From assembly GCA_019414565.1 (NCBI GenBank), contig DXLU01000029.1, positions 57,711-121,710 on the forward strand: a stretch of 64,000 nucleotides of DNA, in the 5' to 3' direction. A model generated the notes under the pieces. That model did no database searches. It worked only from the letters and a program-made list of their open reading frames with translations, and was not told the origin of the DNA. Below, piece by piece: positions 1 to 8,259 of the stretch. The translations under genes were made by a program, and so were the position numbers. Origin of the DNA: Collinsella sp. GTDB lineage: Bacteria; Actinomycetota; Coriobacteriia; Coriobacteriales; Coriobacteriaceae. Each line of letters starts with the position of its first letter. Within the stretch, counting starts at the first letter, position 1.

Positions 1-23
1 ACACTCTACCGCGCCGCACGGAC

Positions 24-58
24 AAAAAAGACGCCGCCGCCATAATGGCAACGGCGCC
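24..58 (-). terminator. Rho-independent terminator of the ChbG-like gene
   Basis: On the minus strand a GC-rich hairpin (arms roughly 45-58 and 30-42, loop TTA) runs straight into six T residues (24-29). It lies downstream of the deacetylase stop at 105 and probably ends the licT-PTS-deacetylase transcript. Confidence 0.7.
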
Positions 59-63
59 AGAAC

Positions 64-94
64 CACCACAAAGGCGACTGTCCCCTTTGTGGTG
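64..94. repeat. 31-bp intergenic palindrome, copy P0
   Basis: Two 15-bp arms around a single central T, with one mismatch (C75/C83). The core is ACAAAGG-GAC-T-GTC-CCTTTGT. The same 31-bp layout recurs at 40566, 41791, 44354 and 45571. The outer bases differ from the other copies but stay paired. It sits 10 bp past the stop codon of the deacetylase gene. Confidence 0.75.
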
Positions 95-104
95 ACTTGG
101 GTCC

Positions 105-869
105 TTACAGGTCGCGGTAGTCGATCAGGCGAAGATCAGGTTGAGACTCAAGCCAAGTGCGAAGCTCGGGGTCGATCAGCGCATCGACTTCCTTGGTGCG
201 GTCGGTAGTGAGCGAGCTGTTCTCCAGGATAAAACGATCGAGATAGCCCGGATGGCACACAAAGACGACCGTCTCGCCGTCCACCATCTCGCGAACCGTC
301 TGCATGATTGCCTCTTTGGGCTCGTAGCCCGGCTCCATCGAGCGCATCACCATGCGCAGATCAGTATCTCCGCAATGCACCACAGCCGCGGGGTCGAAGC
401 TCGCCTTTTGCTCCTTAAGGCCCAGCTCCTGAGCAACCGCCGAGATCGCCCGGTTAAGGTTTTTGCTCATGACGGCATGGGCCTCAAAGTAATCGGGCTC
501 GCGGCCCACGATCTCGACAAAGCGGTCGTGCTGCGCGCGGATCTCGATGCAGGCCTCGTCGAAGTCTATCAACTCCTCGCCGCGCTTAAAATGATCGCGG
601 AAGGTGCGGCTGCTATGGAACTCGCCGTTCTCGTTGAGCATGCTCGGAATGAGCGCCGGGTCGGCACACGGCTTGCCCAGGCACACGTTGGTGTGCTGAC
701 CCACCGCAATGCCGACATCCGCCACGAGCGACCAGCCACGCTCGGCCTCGGGCATATTGGGCATAAGTCCCGCCGAGCGCACCAGGCCCTCATTGATACT
801 GCGGGCAATCCCCAGGTTAACGGCATACGAATAACCGATATCGTCGGCACGAATGAGCAATTGCTTCAT
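105..869 (-). CDS. ChbG/YdjC-family carbohydrate deacetylase
   Basis: Predicted 254-aa cytosolic metal-dependent deacetylase of the ChbG/HpnK/YdjC family, which removes acetyl groups from N-acetylated di- or oligosaccharides. The N-terminal strand ends in the family's paired aspartates (RADDIG, D9-D10). Candidate metal or catalytic histidines appear in GQHTN, FEAHAVMS and VFVCHPGY. The start was set at 869 because GGGGG lies 5-9 bases upstream; an in-frame ATG at 881 lacks a good site. It is the last gene after an antiterminator and a PTS EIIBC on the same strand, so it probably acts on the phosphorylated imported sugar. The sugar itself cannot be read from the sequence. Confidence 0.8.
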   Translation of the reverse strand: MKQLLIRADDIGYSYAVNLGIARSINEGLVRSAGLMPNMPEAERGWSLVADVGIAVGQHTNVCLGKPCADPALIPSMLNENGEFHSSRTFRDHFKRGEELIDFDEACIEIRAQHDRFVEIVGREPDYFEAHAVMSKNLNRAISAVAQELGLKEQKASFDPAAVVHCGDTDLRMVMRSMEPGYEPKEAIMQTVREMVDGETVVFVCHPGYLDRFILENSSLTTDRTKEVDALIDPELRTWLESQPDLRLIDYRDL

Positions 870-946
870 ATTGACCCCCATCTACGGAAAGGGACACTTG
901 AAGCGCAGCCAAGTGCCCCAGATAATTGTCCTACCGAACGGATGCT

Positions 947-2395
947 TTAGGCTTTGGCGGCAGCAGCGTCTTCGTCGAGCTGCTCCTTGGTAAAGCCAAA
1001 GAAGTAGGCGATGGCAGCGGCGGCAACAAATGCAGTGCCCGATGCAACGCAGCCCCATACGAGATTAGCAGTTCCGCCTGCAACATAACCTGTAATACCA
1101 AGGATATTAGTTGCGCCCAAAACATACGTGGTCACATTAGTGAGAGCCGCGATCAGGCCGCCGATAGCGCCGCCCGCGACCATGGCACCCAGGCAGCGAG
1201 TATACTTAAAGCCGCAGCCATACAGCGCGGGCTCCGTCACGCCACCGACAATGCCGGAGAGCGAGAAACCAAGCATAGCGCCCTTTTCGTCGACCTCCTT
1301 AAGGCGCAGGAAGGCACCGAAGGCCATGCCCCACGTGGCGAACTGAGCGATAGCACCCGCGACCATAACGCAGGAGTCAGACCCTGAGGTGAGCACCTGC
1401 ACAATGCCGAGGGCAATCAGAACCTGGTGCATACCGGTCATAACCAGGAACTCCCAAAGCGCAGCAATGGCGACGAGGGAGAGGATCGTGACGATGCCGC
1501 CAGCGTTTCCGAGGCCGAACATAAAGTTGCCGACCAGGTCGCCCAGAATGGAACCAATCGGAGCTAGGGCGCACAGGGAAACGGGGGTCATCACAGCCAT
1601 GGTGCACACGGGCACAAACACCGTGGAGAGCATGTCGGGGATGATCTTCTTCATGAACTTCTCGACGACCATCAGCACCGGCATAGACAGCAGCATGGGG
1701 AGCACGGTCGCAGAATAGTTGTTCAGCTGAGCCGGGAGCACGCCGTAAACCATCGTGGTCGTAGCACCCGAATCCGCCGCAGCGTTGACCAGCGTCATGA
1801 ACTCAGGGGCAATGAGCACGCCGCCGAGCATCATGCCGAGCGGCTGGCTGCAGCCGAGCTGCTTTGCGGCAGCCCAACCCAGATAAACAGGGAGGAAATA
1901 ATAGCCTGCGTTGTAAATCCAGTTGTAGAAGAAGTTGTAGATGTCGGAATCAGCAGACCAGATACCGAGCATGCCGTCGCCGCAAAGTACGGCAAGTGTG
2001 CGGAACATGGCGGCGCCCATGATAATGGGGATCGTCATGCACATTGTCTTGGACAGGTAGTTAAGGGCCTTCTTGCCTGCAGTCTTGACCGTCAGTGGCT
2101 CCTTGATGCCGTCATCGAGGTTCTCGTCAATGGAGCCTTCGCCCTTGACGCCCAGCGCAATGGCGGCGTCATAGACCTTCGGCACGTTCTGGCCAATGAT
2201 GACCTGATACTGGCCGCCAGACCACTGTGCACCCAGCACGCCCTTGATCTTCTTTACTTCATCGTCATTGGGAATGGACTGATCCTTGAGGTTCAGACGC
2301 AGGCGGGTCATGCAGTGCGTCGCGTTCGTCACATTGGAGGCGCCGCCGACGGCAGCAAGCACGTCCTCGGCAATCTTCTTGTTATCGACAGCCAT
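947..2395 (-). CDS. PTS sugar transporter subunit EIIBC (beta-glucoside/sucrose type)
   Basis: A 482-aa fusion of EIIB and EIIC. EIIB occupies about residues 1-90, with the phosphorylated Cys28 in THCMTRLRL and the GGQYQVIIG motif. EIIC follows from about residue 105 with around ten hydrophobic segments. No EIIA domain is present at the C terminus, which ends soon after the last membrane segment, so phosphate must come from an EIIA encoded elsewhere. The start at 2395 is preceded by AGAAGGGA; an upstream in-frame TTG was rejected. The BglG/LicT-type antiterminator upstream and the deacetylase downstream are on the same strand. The substrate is not certain; an aryl-beta-glucoside, or an N-acetylated disaccharide given the deacetylase, are both possible. 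Confidence 0.85.
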   Translation of the reverse strand: MAVDNKKIAEDVLAAVGGASNVTNATHCMTRLRLNLKDQSIPNDDEVKKIKGVLGAQWSGGQYQVIIGQNVPKVYDAAIALGVKGEGSIDENLDDGIKEPLTVKTAGKKALNYLSKTMCMTIPIIMGAAMFRTLAVLCGDGMLGIWSADSDIYNFFYNWIYNAGYYFLPVYLGWAAAKQLGCSQPLGMMLGGVLIAPEFMTLVNAAADSGATTTMVYGVLPAQLNNYSATVLPMLLSMPVLMVVEKFMKKIIPDMLSTVFVPVCTMAVMTPVSLCALAPIGSILGDLVGNFMFGLGNAGGIVTILSLVAIAALWEFLVMTGMHQVLIALGIVQVLTSGSDSCVMVAGAIAQFATWGMAFGAFLRLKEVDEKGAMLGFSLSGIVGGVTEPALYGCGFKYTRCLGAMVAGGAIGGLIAALTNVTTYVLGATNILGITGYVAGGTANLVWGCVASGTAFVAAAAIAYFFGFTKEQLDEDAAAAKA

Positions 2396-2532
2396 GTCGA
2401 ATCCCTTCTCTTCCAACTAAAGGCCGTGGGACTTCACGGCACCAAGACGCACAATTCCGCTCGCGCCTGCGCAGCGCGCGACATCAGTTGGCAAGAGATT
2501 GATTTGCATGTGATTCCCGGGTGGATCGACAT

Positions 2533-2622
2533 GAAAAAGCCCCGCGCACAACCGACAGAGACCCAATTATGGCCTCGGCAGAATCGGTAGTGCCTCTCGG
2601 AGCTGCGCCGTGAGTAACACCC
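2533..2622 (-). promoter_or_regulatory. Candidate ribonucleic antiterminator (RAT) and overlapping terminator
   Basis: In the leader between the antiterminator gene and the PTS gene, minus strand, GGGTGTTACTC (2612-2622) and GGCACTACC (2587-2595) resemble the two conserved halves of RAT elements bound by LicT/SacY proteins. Downstream, GCGGGGC followed by T5 (2534-2538) can pair with AGCTCC inside the RAT loop, so the two structures would exclude each other. The position is exactly where such a switch would control the PTS gene. The match is by eye to the known consensus. Confidence 0.55.
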
Positions 2623-2734
2623 AACACACGGCGAGTATATGCGGCAGATGCGTTCGTTGCGGCTCAGATTACCGACGAACGGTAGCAAACGACCCGCGAA
2701 CGGTCGCCATGACGGAAAGGAAATACCAGAGAGC

Positions 2735-3571
2735 CTATTTATCCGAGTGGACAGAAGTCACGCGATTCACATGCATGATCAGATAGACGAGCTCCTCTTG
2801 GGCCAATGGCTCGCCAAAGGTCTCTTGAATCAGATCGTCGACACGGTGAGCGCAACGCGATGCCGCCGGATACTGCTCCACGAGCACGTCGTAAAGACCG
2901 GAGTTCTCGGTATCGATCGGCTCTTTCTTTGCCACGCGGTCGAGCAGATAGCGCACATGAGTGGCAAAGCGGGCAAAGGCGAACGACGAGCGATCGACCG
3001 TCACACCCAACTCTTCTTGAATAATCGCGACCGTCATATCGAGCAGTCGCTCCTCGTGCTGCTCGGCAAGCACGCGCCGCTCGCTCGGCTTAACCGATGC
3101 GTTGACAATCGACATGGCAATGCCCGCGGCCTCGCTTCGGGGCATGCGCACATGAAAGCTCTTCTGGATACCGCGAACAGCCAGCTCGCCCAAGCGGTAT
3201 TCGATGGGATGCAGCTGCTCAAGATCGCGCTCAAGCGGCAACGACACCACCATGTGTTCGCGGGCACGCTTAATGGCAAACTGAATATGGTCTGCCAATG
3301 TAATGGGAAGGTTAGGACTCAATTCGTACGAAAGCTGTCCGGTCGCGATATCGGCCAGCTGAGCAGAAAACTCCAGCACCTCGGGATCGACCTCATCGAT
3401 AAACGCCAGGTACTTTGAATCAATGCCGTAAAAGGTACGCGTGATGACATCCAGGTCGACCTCATGCGACATATCGCCAAAGCCGATACCACGACCCAGC
3501 GCGATAAGCTGACGCTCCGCGCCGTCTTCGCAGATGGCAGCGTTATGGTTAATGCGCTGGATAGCCCTCAT
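2735..3571 (-). CDS. BglG/LicT-family transcriptional antiterminator
   Basis: 278-aa RNA-binding antiterminator. Residues 1-57 form the CAT RNA-binding domain. Two PRD domains follow, which PTS proteins phosphorylate on histidine. PRD1 keeps its first histidine (LADH, H95), but the usual second one (lHivnA) reads MSIVNA, so one regulatory site seems lost. PRD2 keeps both (ATHVRYLL and LIMHVNRV). The start at 3571 is preceded by GTAGGAGCG; the upstream in-frame extension has no homology to the family. It precedes the PTS EIIBC gene, and the candidate RAT element between them is its likely target. Confidence 0.9.
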   Translation of the reverse strand: MRAIQRINHNAAICEDGAERQLIALGRGIGFGDMSHEVDLDVITRTFYGIDSKYLAFIDEVDPEVLEFSAQLADIATGQLSYELSPNLPITLADHIQFAIKRAREHMVVSLPLERDLEQLHPIEYRLGELAVRGIQKSFHVRMPRSEAAGIAMSIVNASVKPSERRVLAEQHEERLLDMTVAIIQEELGVTVDRSSFAFARFATHVRYLLDRVAKKEPIDTENSGLYDVLVEQYPAASRCAHRVDDLIQETFGEPLAQEELVYLIMHVNRVTSVHSDK

Positions 3572-3591
3572 GGATTCATCGCTCCTACTGA

Positions 3592-3624
3592 AACGCGCCG
3601 CACAGACCATCCGCGCGGCGCGTT
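3592..3624. terminator. Strong hairpin between phosphoesterase and antiterminator genes
   Basis: A perfect 10-bp inverted repeat, AACGCGCCGC / GCGGCGCGTT, with a 13-base loop and only three T after it on the minus strand. It probably ends the phosphoesterase transcript (stop at 3645), or it may be a leader structure of the antiterminator gene. Confidence 0.5.
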
Positions 3625-3644
3625 CATTCTACCTGCACTTACAG

Positions 3645-4190
3645 CTACAGTCCAAAGAAGCCTAGGATTTGGTCACGGCTTACGGGCTTGTACTCGTTGG
3701 CATCGAGGCCGACATCATAGCGAAAGATGGGGCGCTCGCGATCGCGGTTGCGCGCGTTGGTGCGGTCTCCCCTGCTGTGGATATGCCCGTGCAACATGAT
3801 GGCGCCACGCGCCTTGCCGTTCCAGCTGAGCATGGGGTAATGGCTCATTACCAGGCGATGGCCCTTAGCGTAACCGGGGGCGACCTCCAGATAATCGCGC
3901 ACCTCATCCCAAATGTGCGGCGCGTCTGGATCTTCCCAGTCGCCGTCATGGTTACCGCAGATGAGCGTTACGTTCTGACATTCGATGCGCTCGCGCAGGC
4001 GCACCGCCTCCACCATGGGCAATCGATACGTAAAGTCTCCCAGGACATAAAGGCGGTCGTCCACAGCCACGCACTCGTTGATGGCATCGATGACACGGCG
4101 GTTCATCTCCTCGACCGAGTCAAACGGTCGATCCATGTCGTGCAGGATATTCGTATCGCCCAGGTGCAGGTCGGCGGTAAACCACATCAT
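3645..4190 (-). CDS. Calcineurin-like metallophosphoesterase
   Basis: 181-aa metallophosphoesterase-superfamily protein with all five metal-binding blocks in order: ADLHLGD near the N terminus, LGDF, CGNHDGDW, MSHYP and HGHIHSRG. This block set defines a dinuclear-metal phosphodiesterase or phosphatase. The substrate is unknown; compact members act on nucleotides or cyclic nucleotides. The start was set at 4190 (MMWFTADLH), eight bases after GAGGA; longer in-frame versions upstream lack a ribosome site. No signal peptide is present. A small charged protein is encoded immediately upstream on the same strand. Confidence 0.85.
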   Translation of the reverse strand: MMWFTADLHLGDTNILHDMDRPFDSVEEMNRRVIDAINECVAVDDRLYVLGDFTYRLPMVEAVRLRERIECQNVTLICGNHDGDWEDPDAPHIWDEVRDYLEVAPGYAKGHRLVMSHYPMLSWNGKARGAIMLHGHIHSRGDRTNARNRDRERPIFRYDVGLDANEYKPVSRDQILGFFGL

Positions 4191-4256
4191 CGTCTCTGTC
4201 CTCATTTCGCAACGCGTATAAGACCTGTCTAGTATACAGACGCAGCGATGCGACAA

Positions 4257-4436
4257 TTACCCAAAGAGCCCACCGAACAGACCTCGGCGGCGCTTGTCCT
4301 TTTTATTCGAACCTTTACCCCGGGCGTTCTTATCCTTTTGCTTTTTGCGGTCCTGCTCCAACTCATCGTCATCGAGCAGCGAATCCCACTCAAACGGATC
4401 GTCTACCAGATTGAACAGGTCATCGTCATCAAACAT
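4257..4436 (-). CDS. Small bipolar-charge hypothetical protein (59 aa)
   Basis: A 59-aa product with a very acidic first half (DDDDLF, DDDELEQD) and a lysine/arginine-rich second half ending in GLFGGLFG. The ATG at 4436 is preceded by GGAGG with 5-bp spacing, a good start, which is the main support that it is real. It lies upstream of the phosphoesterase on the same strand with a gap of about 66 bp. No family is recognised. The charge layout suggests a disordered protein that could bind nucleic acid or the membrane through the GLFGGLFG tail; this is speculation. Confidence 0.55.
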   Translation of the reverse strand: MFDDDDLFNLVDDPFEWDSLLDDDELEQDRKKQKDKNARGKGSNKKDKRRRGLFGGLFG

Positions 4437-4700
4437 GACCGCCTCCATCACCGATTAGCGAGTATCCACCACATAGTTGAGAAGTCTACGGGTTCGTGCG
4501 GACACAAATTCACCCCGTCCGTGTCTTTCAATCGTTTGCCGCAACGCTTGCGCAACGGAACGCTTGCAGATAAGATAGGAACACGGATGGCACCCGTGAC
4601 AGCGGGTCTTGCCAACTCCGATACACGTTTTCATCGTGAGAAATGGCCGTCTTCGCTTACGCGGGGACGGCCACTTTGTTTATCCCTATGTCATCTGATT
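4437..4700. other. Intergenic region with weak terminator
   Basis: No convincing gene. A hairpin TGGCCGTC (4644-4651) / GACGGCCA (4666-4673) follows the aldehyde dehydrogenase stop on the minus strand and ends in a short TTTC run. It is a plausible terminator. The rest presumably holds the promoter of the small gene at 4436. Confidence 0.45.
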
Positions 4701-6080
4701 CTAATGCACAAACATGCGCACGAACTTGTGCTTCCAGCTTGCGTAAGGAGCATAGCGGAATGGCACGTCGAGCCAGGTTGCCTTGTTCACGATGCTCTTC
4801 TTGTGACTAAACGTATCGAAGCTCTCGCGGCCATGGTACTGCCCCATACCGCTCGCGCCCATGCCGCCAAAGCCCATATGGCTCGTAGCCAGATGCATGA
4901 TCGTGTCGTTGACGCAGCCGCCGCCAAAGGGCACGTAACGCACAAAGCGTTGCTGAGCCGCATGGTCCTGGCTAAAGATATACAGAGCTAGCGGCGTCGG
5001 ACGATCCGCAATAAACGTCTCTGCCTCGTCTAGGCTCTCAAACGTCAGCACCGGCAAGATGGGGCCGAAAATCTCCTCCTGCATTACGGCGTCATCGGGG
5101 GTCACGCCGTCTAGAATCGTCGGCTCAATCTTGAGCGACGACTCGCGCGCGGTACCTCCAAGCACAACCTTATAGGGATCGATCAGCCCGCGCACGCGCG
5201 CAAAATGCTTGGCGTTGACGATATGACCGTAATCCTCGTTGTCGAGCGGATGCTCGCCAAACATGCGACGGGTCTCCTCCCTGATGAGGCCCAACAGCTC
5301 ATCGTGTACGCGCGTATCGACCAGCAGGTAGTCGGGCGCCACGCAGGTCTGCCCCACGTTGAGCCATTTACCAAAGGCGATGCGCCGTGCCGCGACTTTT
5401 AAGTTTGCCGTGGCATCCACAATGCAGGGGCTCTTTCCGCCCAGCTCAAGCGTCACGGGCGTCAGGTTTTTACTTGCGCGCTCCATGACGAGCTTGCCGA
5501 CCGGAACGCTACCGGTAAAGAAAATCTTGTCCCAGCACTCATCGAGCAGTGCTTCGTTCTCGGCACGGCCGCCTTCTACAACCGTCACCAGGCGCGGATC
5601 AAATGCTTCCTCGCAAATCTGCCTGAGCACCGCGCTCGATGCCGGAGCATAGGCACTCGGCTTGATGACCACGGTATTGCCCGCGGCAAGGGCGCCGGCA
5701 AGCGGCTCGAGCGTTAGCAAAAACGGGTAGTTCCACGGAGCCATGATGAGTGTGACGCCATAGGGCACGGACTGCGTCTTGCACACACTCACGGCGTTGG
5801 CGAGGTCACACGGACGCAGGCGCGAGCGACTCCATCGAGCCACATGCGCAATCTGATAACGAATCTCGGAAAGCGAGGTGCCGATCTCGCACATATACGC
5901 CTCGTCATGCGACTTTCCCAAATCGGTCTTGAGCGCATGGGCAATATCGGCCTCGTGGGCCCGCACCGCATCGCGTAAACTCACGAGCGCACGACGTCGA
6001 GCATCGACATCAAACGTGGCGTGTGTCTTAAAGTAGGCGCGCTGATCGCCGACGATGCGCGCAATTTCCTCGGTGTTCAT
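4701..6080 (-). CDS. Aldehyde dehydrogenase, ALDH class 3 type
   Basis: 459-aa NAD(P)-dependent aldehyde dehydrogenase oxidising an aldehyde to the acid. The nucleophile is Cys246 in NVGQTCVAPDY and the general base is Glu212 in LELGGKSP. The Rossmann part shows APWNYPF and VVIKPSAYAP. The length and the GQTCVAPDY signature match the class-3 (fatty or aromatic aldehyde) branch, not the 490-aa betaine aldehyde type. The start at 6080 follows AGGAGG. It begins 8 bp after the stop of the iron-dependent alcohol dehydrogenase, so the two form an operon that could convert an alcohol to the acid or the reverse. Two in-frame C-terminal basic residues follow a hydrophobic stretch; membrane association is possible. 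Confidence 0.9.
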   Translation of the reverse strand: MNTEEIARIVGDQRAYFKTHATFDVDARRRALVSLRDAVRAHEADIAHALKTDLGKSHDEAYMCEIGTSLSEIRYQIAHVARWSRSRLRPCDLANAVSVCKTQSVPYGVTLIMAPWNYPFLLTLEPLAGALAAGNTVVIKPSAYAPASSAVLRQICEEAFDPRLVTVVEGGRAENEALLDECWDKIFFTGSVPVGKLVMERASKNLTPVTLELGGKSPCIVDATANLKVAARRIAFGKWLNVGQTCVAPDYLLVDTRVHDELLGLIREETRRMFGEHPLDNEDYGHIVNAKHFARVRGLIDPYKVVLGGTARESSLKIEPTILDGVTPDDAVMQEEIFGPILPVLTFESLDEAETFIADRPTPLALYIFSQDHAAQQRFVRYVPFGGGCVNDTIMHLATSHMGFGGMGASGMGQYHGRESFDTFSHKKSIVNKATWLDVPFRYAPYASWKHKFVRMFVH

Positions 6081-6088
6081 GGACCCTC

Positions 6089-7309
6089 CTAATTCTCGCC
6101 CTCAAACATACCACCCGCGACGACCTCGTACATACGCTCGAGCTCCAAACGGTCCATTAGAAGCGGAACGGGGTATAGCGGATTGGCCTCGGCATCGGCA
6201 TGGGCCGCCATTTGTGGAATATCGGAGCGGCGAATGCCCGTCACATATTTGGGTATGCCCAAGGCGGCGTTCATGCGGTCGACCCAATCGATAAAGGCCT
6301 CAGCAGCCACGTTGTCCAGCGCATTAGCCGGCGCAATGCCGGCCATGCGGGCGAGATCGGCGAGCTTGGGAGCAGCAGCTTCGCCATAGGCGCGAAGCAT
6401 GTGCGGCAGGATGATGGCGTTGGCCAAGCCGTGGGGAATCCCGTAACGCCCGCCCAGGCTGTGCGCGATGGCATGGACGTATCCAACATAAGAGCGCGTA
6501 AAGGCAACGCCCGCTTTATACGCCGCCGAAAGCATATTGCGGCGCGCACGCATGTTGCCACCGCACTCATAGGCCTCGAGCAAATTGTCGTGGATGAGCT
6601 GCACCGCCTGGCGCGCCATCTTGCGCGTATAGGGCGTGGTGCTGCGCCCGATAAAGGCCTCGACGGCATGCGTCAGGGCGTCCATGCCCGTTTGCCCCGT
6701 AATGGAGGCGGGCAGGCCGCGCGTAAACTCGGGGTCGTGCACCGCAAAGCGCGGGATCAGCACAAAGTCGTTAATGGGATACTTGTAGTGCGTCTCGTCG
6801 TCGGTAATTACCGCTGCAAGCGTGACCTCGCTTCCCGTGCCCGCCGTGGTGGGAACGGCGATGAGCAGCGGCAGGCGACGATGGATACGCAACAGGCCGC
6901 GCATCTTGTTGATGGGCTTCTTTGGCTGCGCGATGCGCGCGCCCACGCCCTTGGCGCAGTCCATGGCCGAACCGCCGCCAAAGCCGATAATGGCCTGGCA
7001 GGTGCTCTCTCGATACAGAGATGCCGCTTCCTCCACGTTTGAGACCGTGGGGTTCGCACGTGTTTCGGCATAGACCGCAGCGCTAATTCCCTTGGACGCG
7101 AGCGCTGTCTCGAGCGGTGCCGTGAGCCCCAGACGGGCAATGCCGGGATCTGTCACGATAAGAACATGGTGTATTGAACGCTTTTGAAGCACTGCGGGCA
7201 CTTCCTCAGCGTGCTCTAAAATGCGTGGCTCGGTATAGGGCAGCACCGGCAATGCGATGCGAAAAACCGTTTGATACGTTCGGCACCAGGCGCGGCGGGC
7301 TAGATGCAT
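6089..7309 (-). CDS. Iron-containing alcohol dehydrogenase
   Basis: 406-aa group III (Fe-dependent) alcohol dehydrogenase. The nucleotide-binding motif GFGGGSAMDCAKG and the TTAGTGSEVT stretch are present. Metal-binding histidines lie in HAIAHSLGGRYGIPHG, and DALTHAVEAF precedes them. It interconverts an alcohol and an aldehyde with NAD(P)H; the substrate is unknown. The ATG at 7309 has AAGGAG at 8-bp spacing; a longer reading frame upstream was rejected. It is the first gene of an operon with the aldehyde dehydrogenase. The upstream DNA holds two TGTTGATTG-type palindromes that look like repressor or activator sites. Confidence 0.9.
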   Translation of the reverse strand: MHLARRAWCRTYQTVFRIALPVLPYTEPRILEHAEEVPAVLQKRSIHHVLIVTDPGIARLGLTAPLETALASKGISAAVYAETRANPTVSNVEEAASLYRESTCQAIIGFGGGSAMDCAKGVGARIAQPKKPINKMRGLLRIHRRLPLLIAVPTTAGTGSEVTLAAVITDDETHYKYPINDFVLIPRFAVHDPEFTRGLPASITGQTGMDALTHAVEAFIGRSTTPYTRKMARQAVQLIHDNLLEAYECGGNMRARRNMLSAAYKAGVAFTRSYVGYVHAIAHSLGGRYGIPHGLANAIILPHMLRAYGEAAAPKLADLARMAGIAPANALDNVAAEAFIDWVDRMNAALGIPKYVTGIRRSDIPQMAAHADAEANPLYPVPLLMDRLELERMYEVVAGGMFEGEN

Positions 7310-7327
7310 AAAGGAAGCTCCTTCATT

Positions 7328-7407
7328 TGTTGATTGGTCAACATTTGCTCGACCGATTGTACTCATCGGAGGTCGCACGAGGTCTAGCAATCGTTAATCA
7401 ATCAACA
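7328..7407 (-). promoter_or_regulatory. Two palindromic operator-like sites upstream of the adh operon
   Basis: Site 1 is the inverted repeat TGTTGA-TTGG-TCAACA at 7328-7343. Site 2 is GTTAATCAATCAACA at 7393-7407, an imperfect palindrome of the same word. Their centres are about 64 bp apart, close to six helical turns, suggesting a dimer bound at both sites or a loop. The regulator is unknown. Confidence 0.5.
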
Positions 7408-7453
7408 TCTACACATGCTTAAATTGTTTTATTAAAAATCATTCCTAATAGGC

Positions 7454-7530
7454 TTCACATTCGGTCTCATTTATGGATAATAGAACTCGTCAAGACGCAC
7501 GTCCGGAGAGGGCCCTTACGGGACCGGACG
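7454..7530 (+). promoter_or_regulatory. Rubrerythrin promoter and structured 5' leader
   Basis: TTCACA (7454-7459), 16 bp, then GATAAT (7476-7481) make a reasonable sigma-A promoter. The leader then contains the stem CGTCCGG (7500-7506) / CCGGACG (7524-7530) with an internal CCC/GGG pairing, ending 35 bp before the start codon. An AT-rich stretch lies just upstream of the promoter at about 7425-7450. Confidence 0.5.
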
Positions 7531-7565
7531 AGCGCACCATCGCCATCGATCGAAAGGATCGAATC

Positions 7566-8126
7566 ATGAAGTTTGTTTGCCCCGTTTGCGGTTATGTGGA
7601 AGAGTTCGACGGCGACCAGCTGCCCGAGGATTTCAAGTGCCCCCAGTGCGGCGTTCCCGGCTCTCGCTTCCTGAAGCAGGAGGAGGGCCAGCTCGAGTGG
7701 GCTGCCGAGCACGTCGTGGGCGTCGCCAAGATGGAGGGCGTCTCCGAGGACATCGTTGCCGACCTGCGCGCCAACTTTGAGGGCGAGTGCTCTGAGGTCG
7801 GCATGTACCTGGCCATGGCTCGCGTCGCCCATCGCGAGGGCTATCCCGAGATCGGCCTGTACTGGGAGAAGGCTGCCCACGAGGAGGCCGAGCACGCCGC
7901 CAAGTTCGCCGAGCTTCTGGGCGAGGTCGTGACCGACTCCACCAAGAAGAACCTCGAGATGCGCGTTGAGGCCGAGAACGGCGCCACCGCCGGCAAGACC
8001 GATCTTGCCAAGCGCGCCAAGGCCGCTGGCCTCGATGCCATCCACGACACCGTGCACGAGATGGCTCGCGACGAGGCTCGCCACGGCAAGGCTTTCGCTG
8101 GCCTGCTCAAGCGCTACTTTGGCTAA
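7566..8126 (+). CDS. Rubrerythrin with N-terminal rubredoxin domain (reverse rubrerythrin)
   Basis: 186-aa non-haem iron peroxidase. The rubredoxin-like iron site is at the N terminus (CPVCGY, C5/C8, and CPQCG, C25/C28), the reverse of classical rubrerythrin. The four-helix diiron domain follows, with ligands in ECSEVGMYL, EEAEHAAKF, MRVEAENG and DEARHGKAF. Such proteins reduce hydrogen peroxide with NAD(P)H in strict anaerobes. The start at 7566 follows GAAAGGA. The gene is monocistronic, with a promoter and leader hairpin upstream and a strong terminator at 8161. Codon use is strongly biased to GAG, GCC and CTG, suggesting high expression. Confidence 0.93.
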   Translation: MKFVCPVCGYVEEFDGDQLPEDFKCPQCGVPGSRFLKQEEGQLEWAAEHVVGVAKMEGVSEDIVADLRANFEGECSEVGMYLAMARVAHREGYPEIGLYWEKAAHEEAEHAAKFAELLGEVVTDSTKKNLEMRVEAENGATAGKTDLAKRAKAAGLDAIHDTVHEMARDEARHGKAFAGLLKRYFG

Positions 8127-8160
8127 GCCAACTGCCTGAGACATAACCTCTAGCTCGAAG

Positions 8161-8194
8161 AAGGCCCGGACCGTATTGGTTCGGGCCTTTTTGT
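8161..8194 (+). terminator. Rubrerythrin terminator
   Basis: AAGGCCCGGACC and GGTTCGGGCCTT form a hairpin with a short loop, followed by TTTTT. It lies 35 bp past the stop codon. Confidence 0.9.
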
Positions 8195-8259
8195 GTCTCG
8201 AGGACTCGTTAACGCCCTGAAATAGAGCTATCTTCGGCATCGGTTTCTCGTCAAAAACT

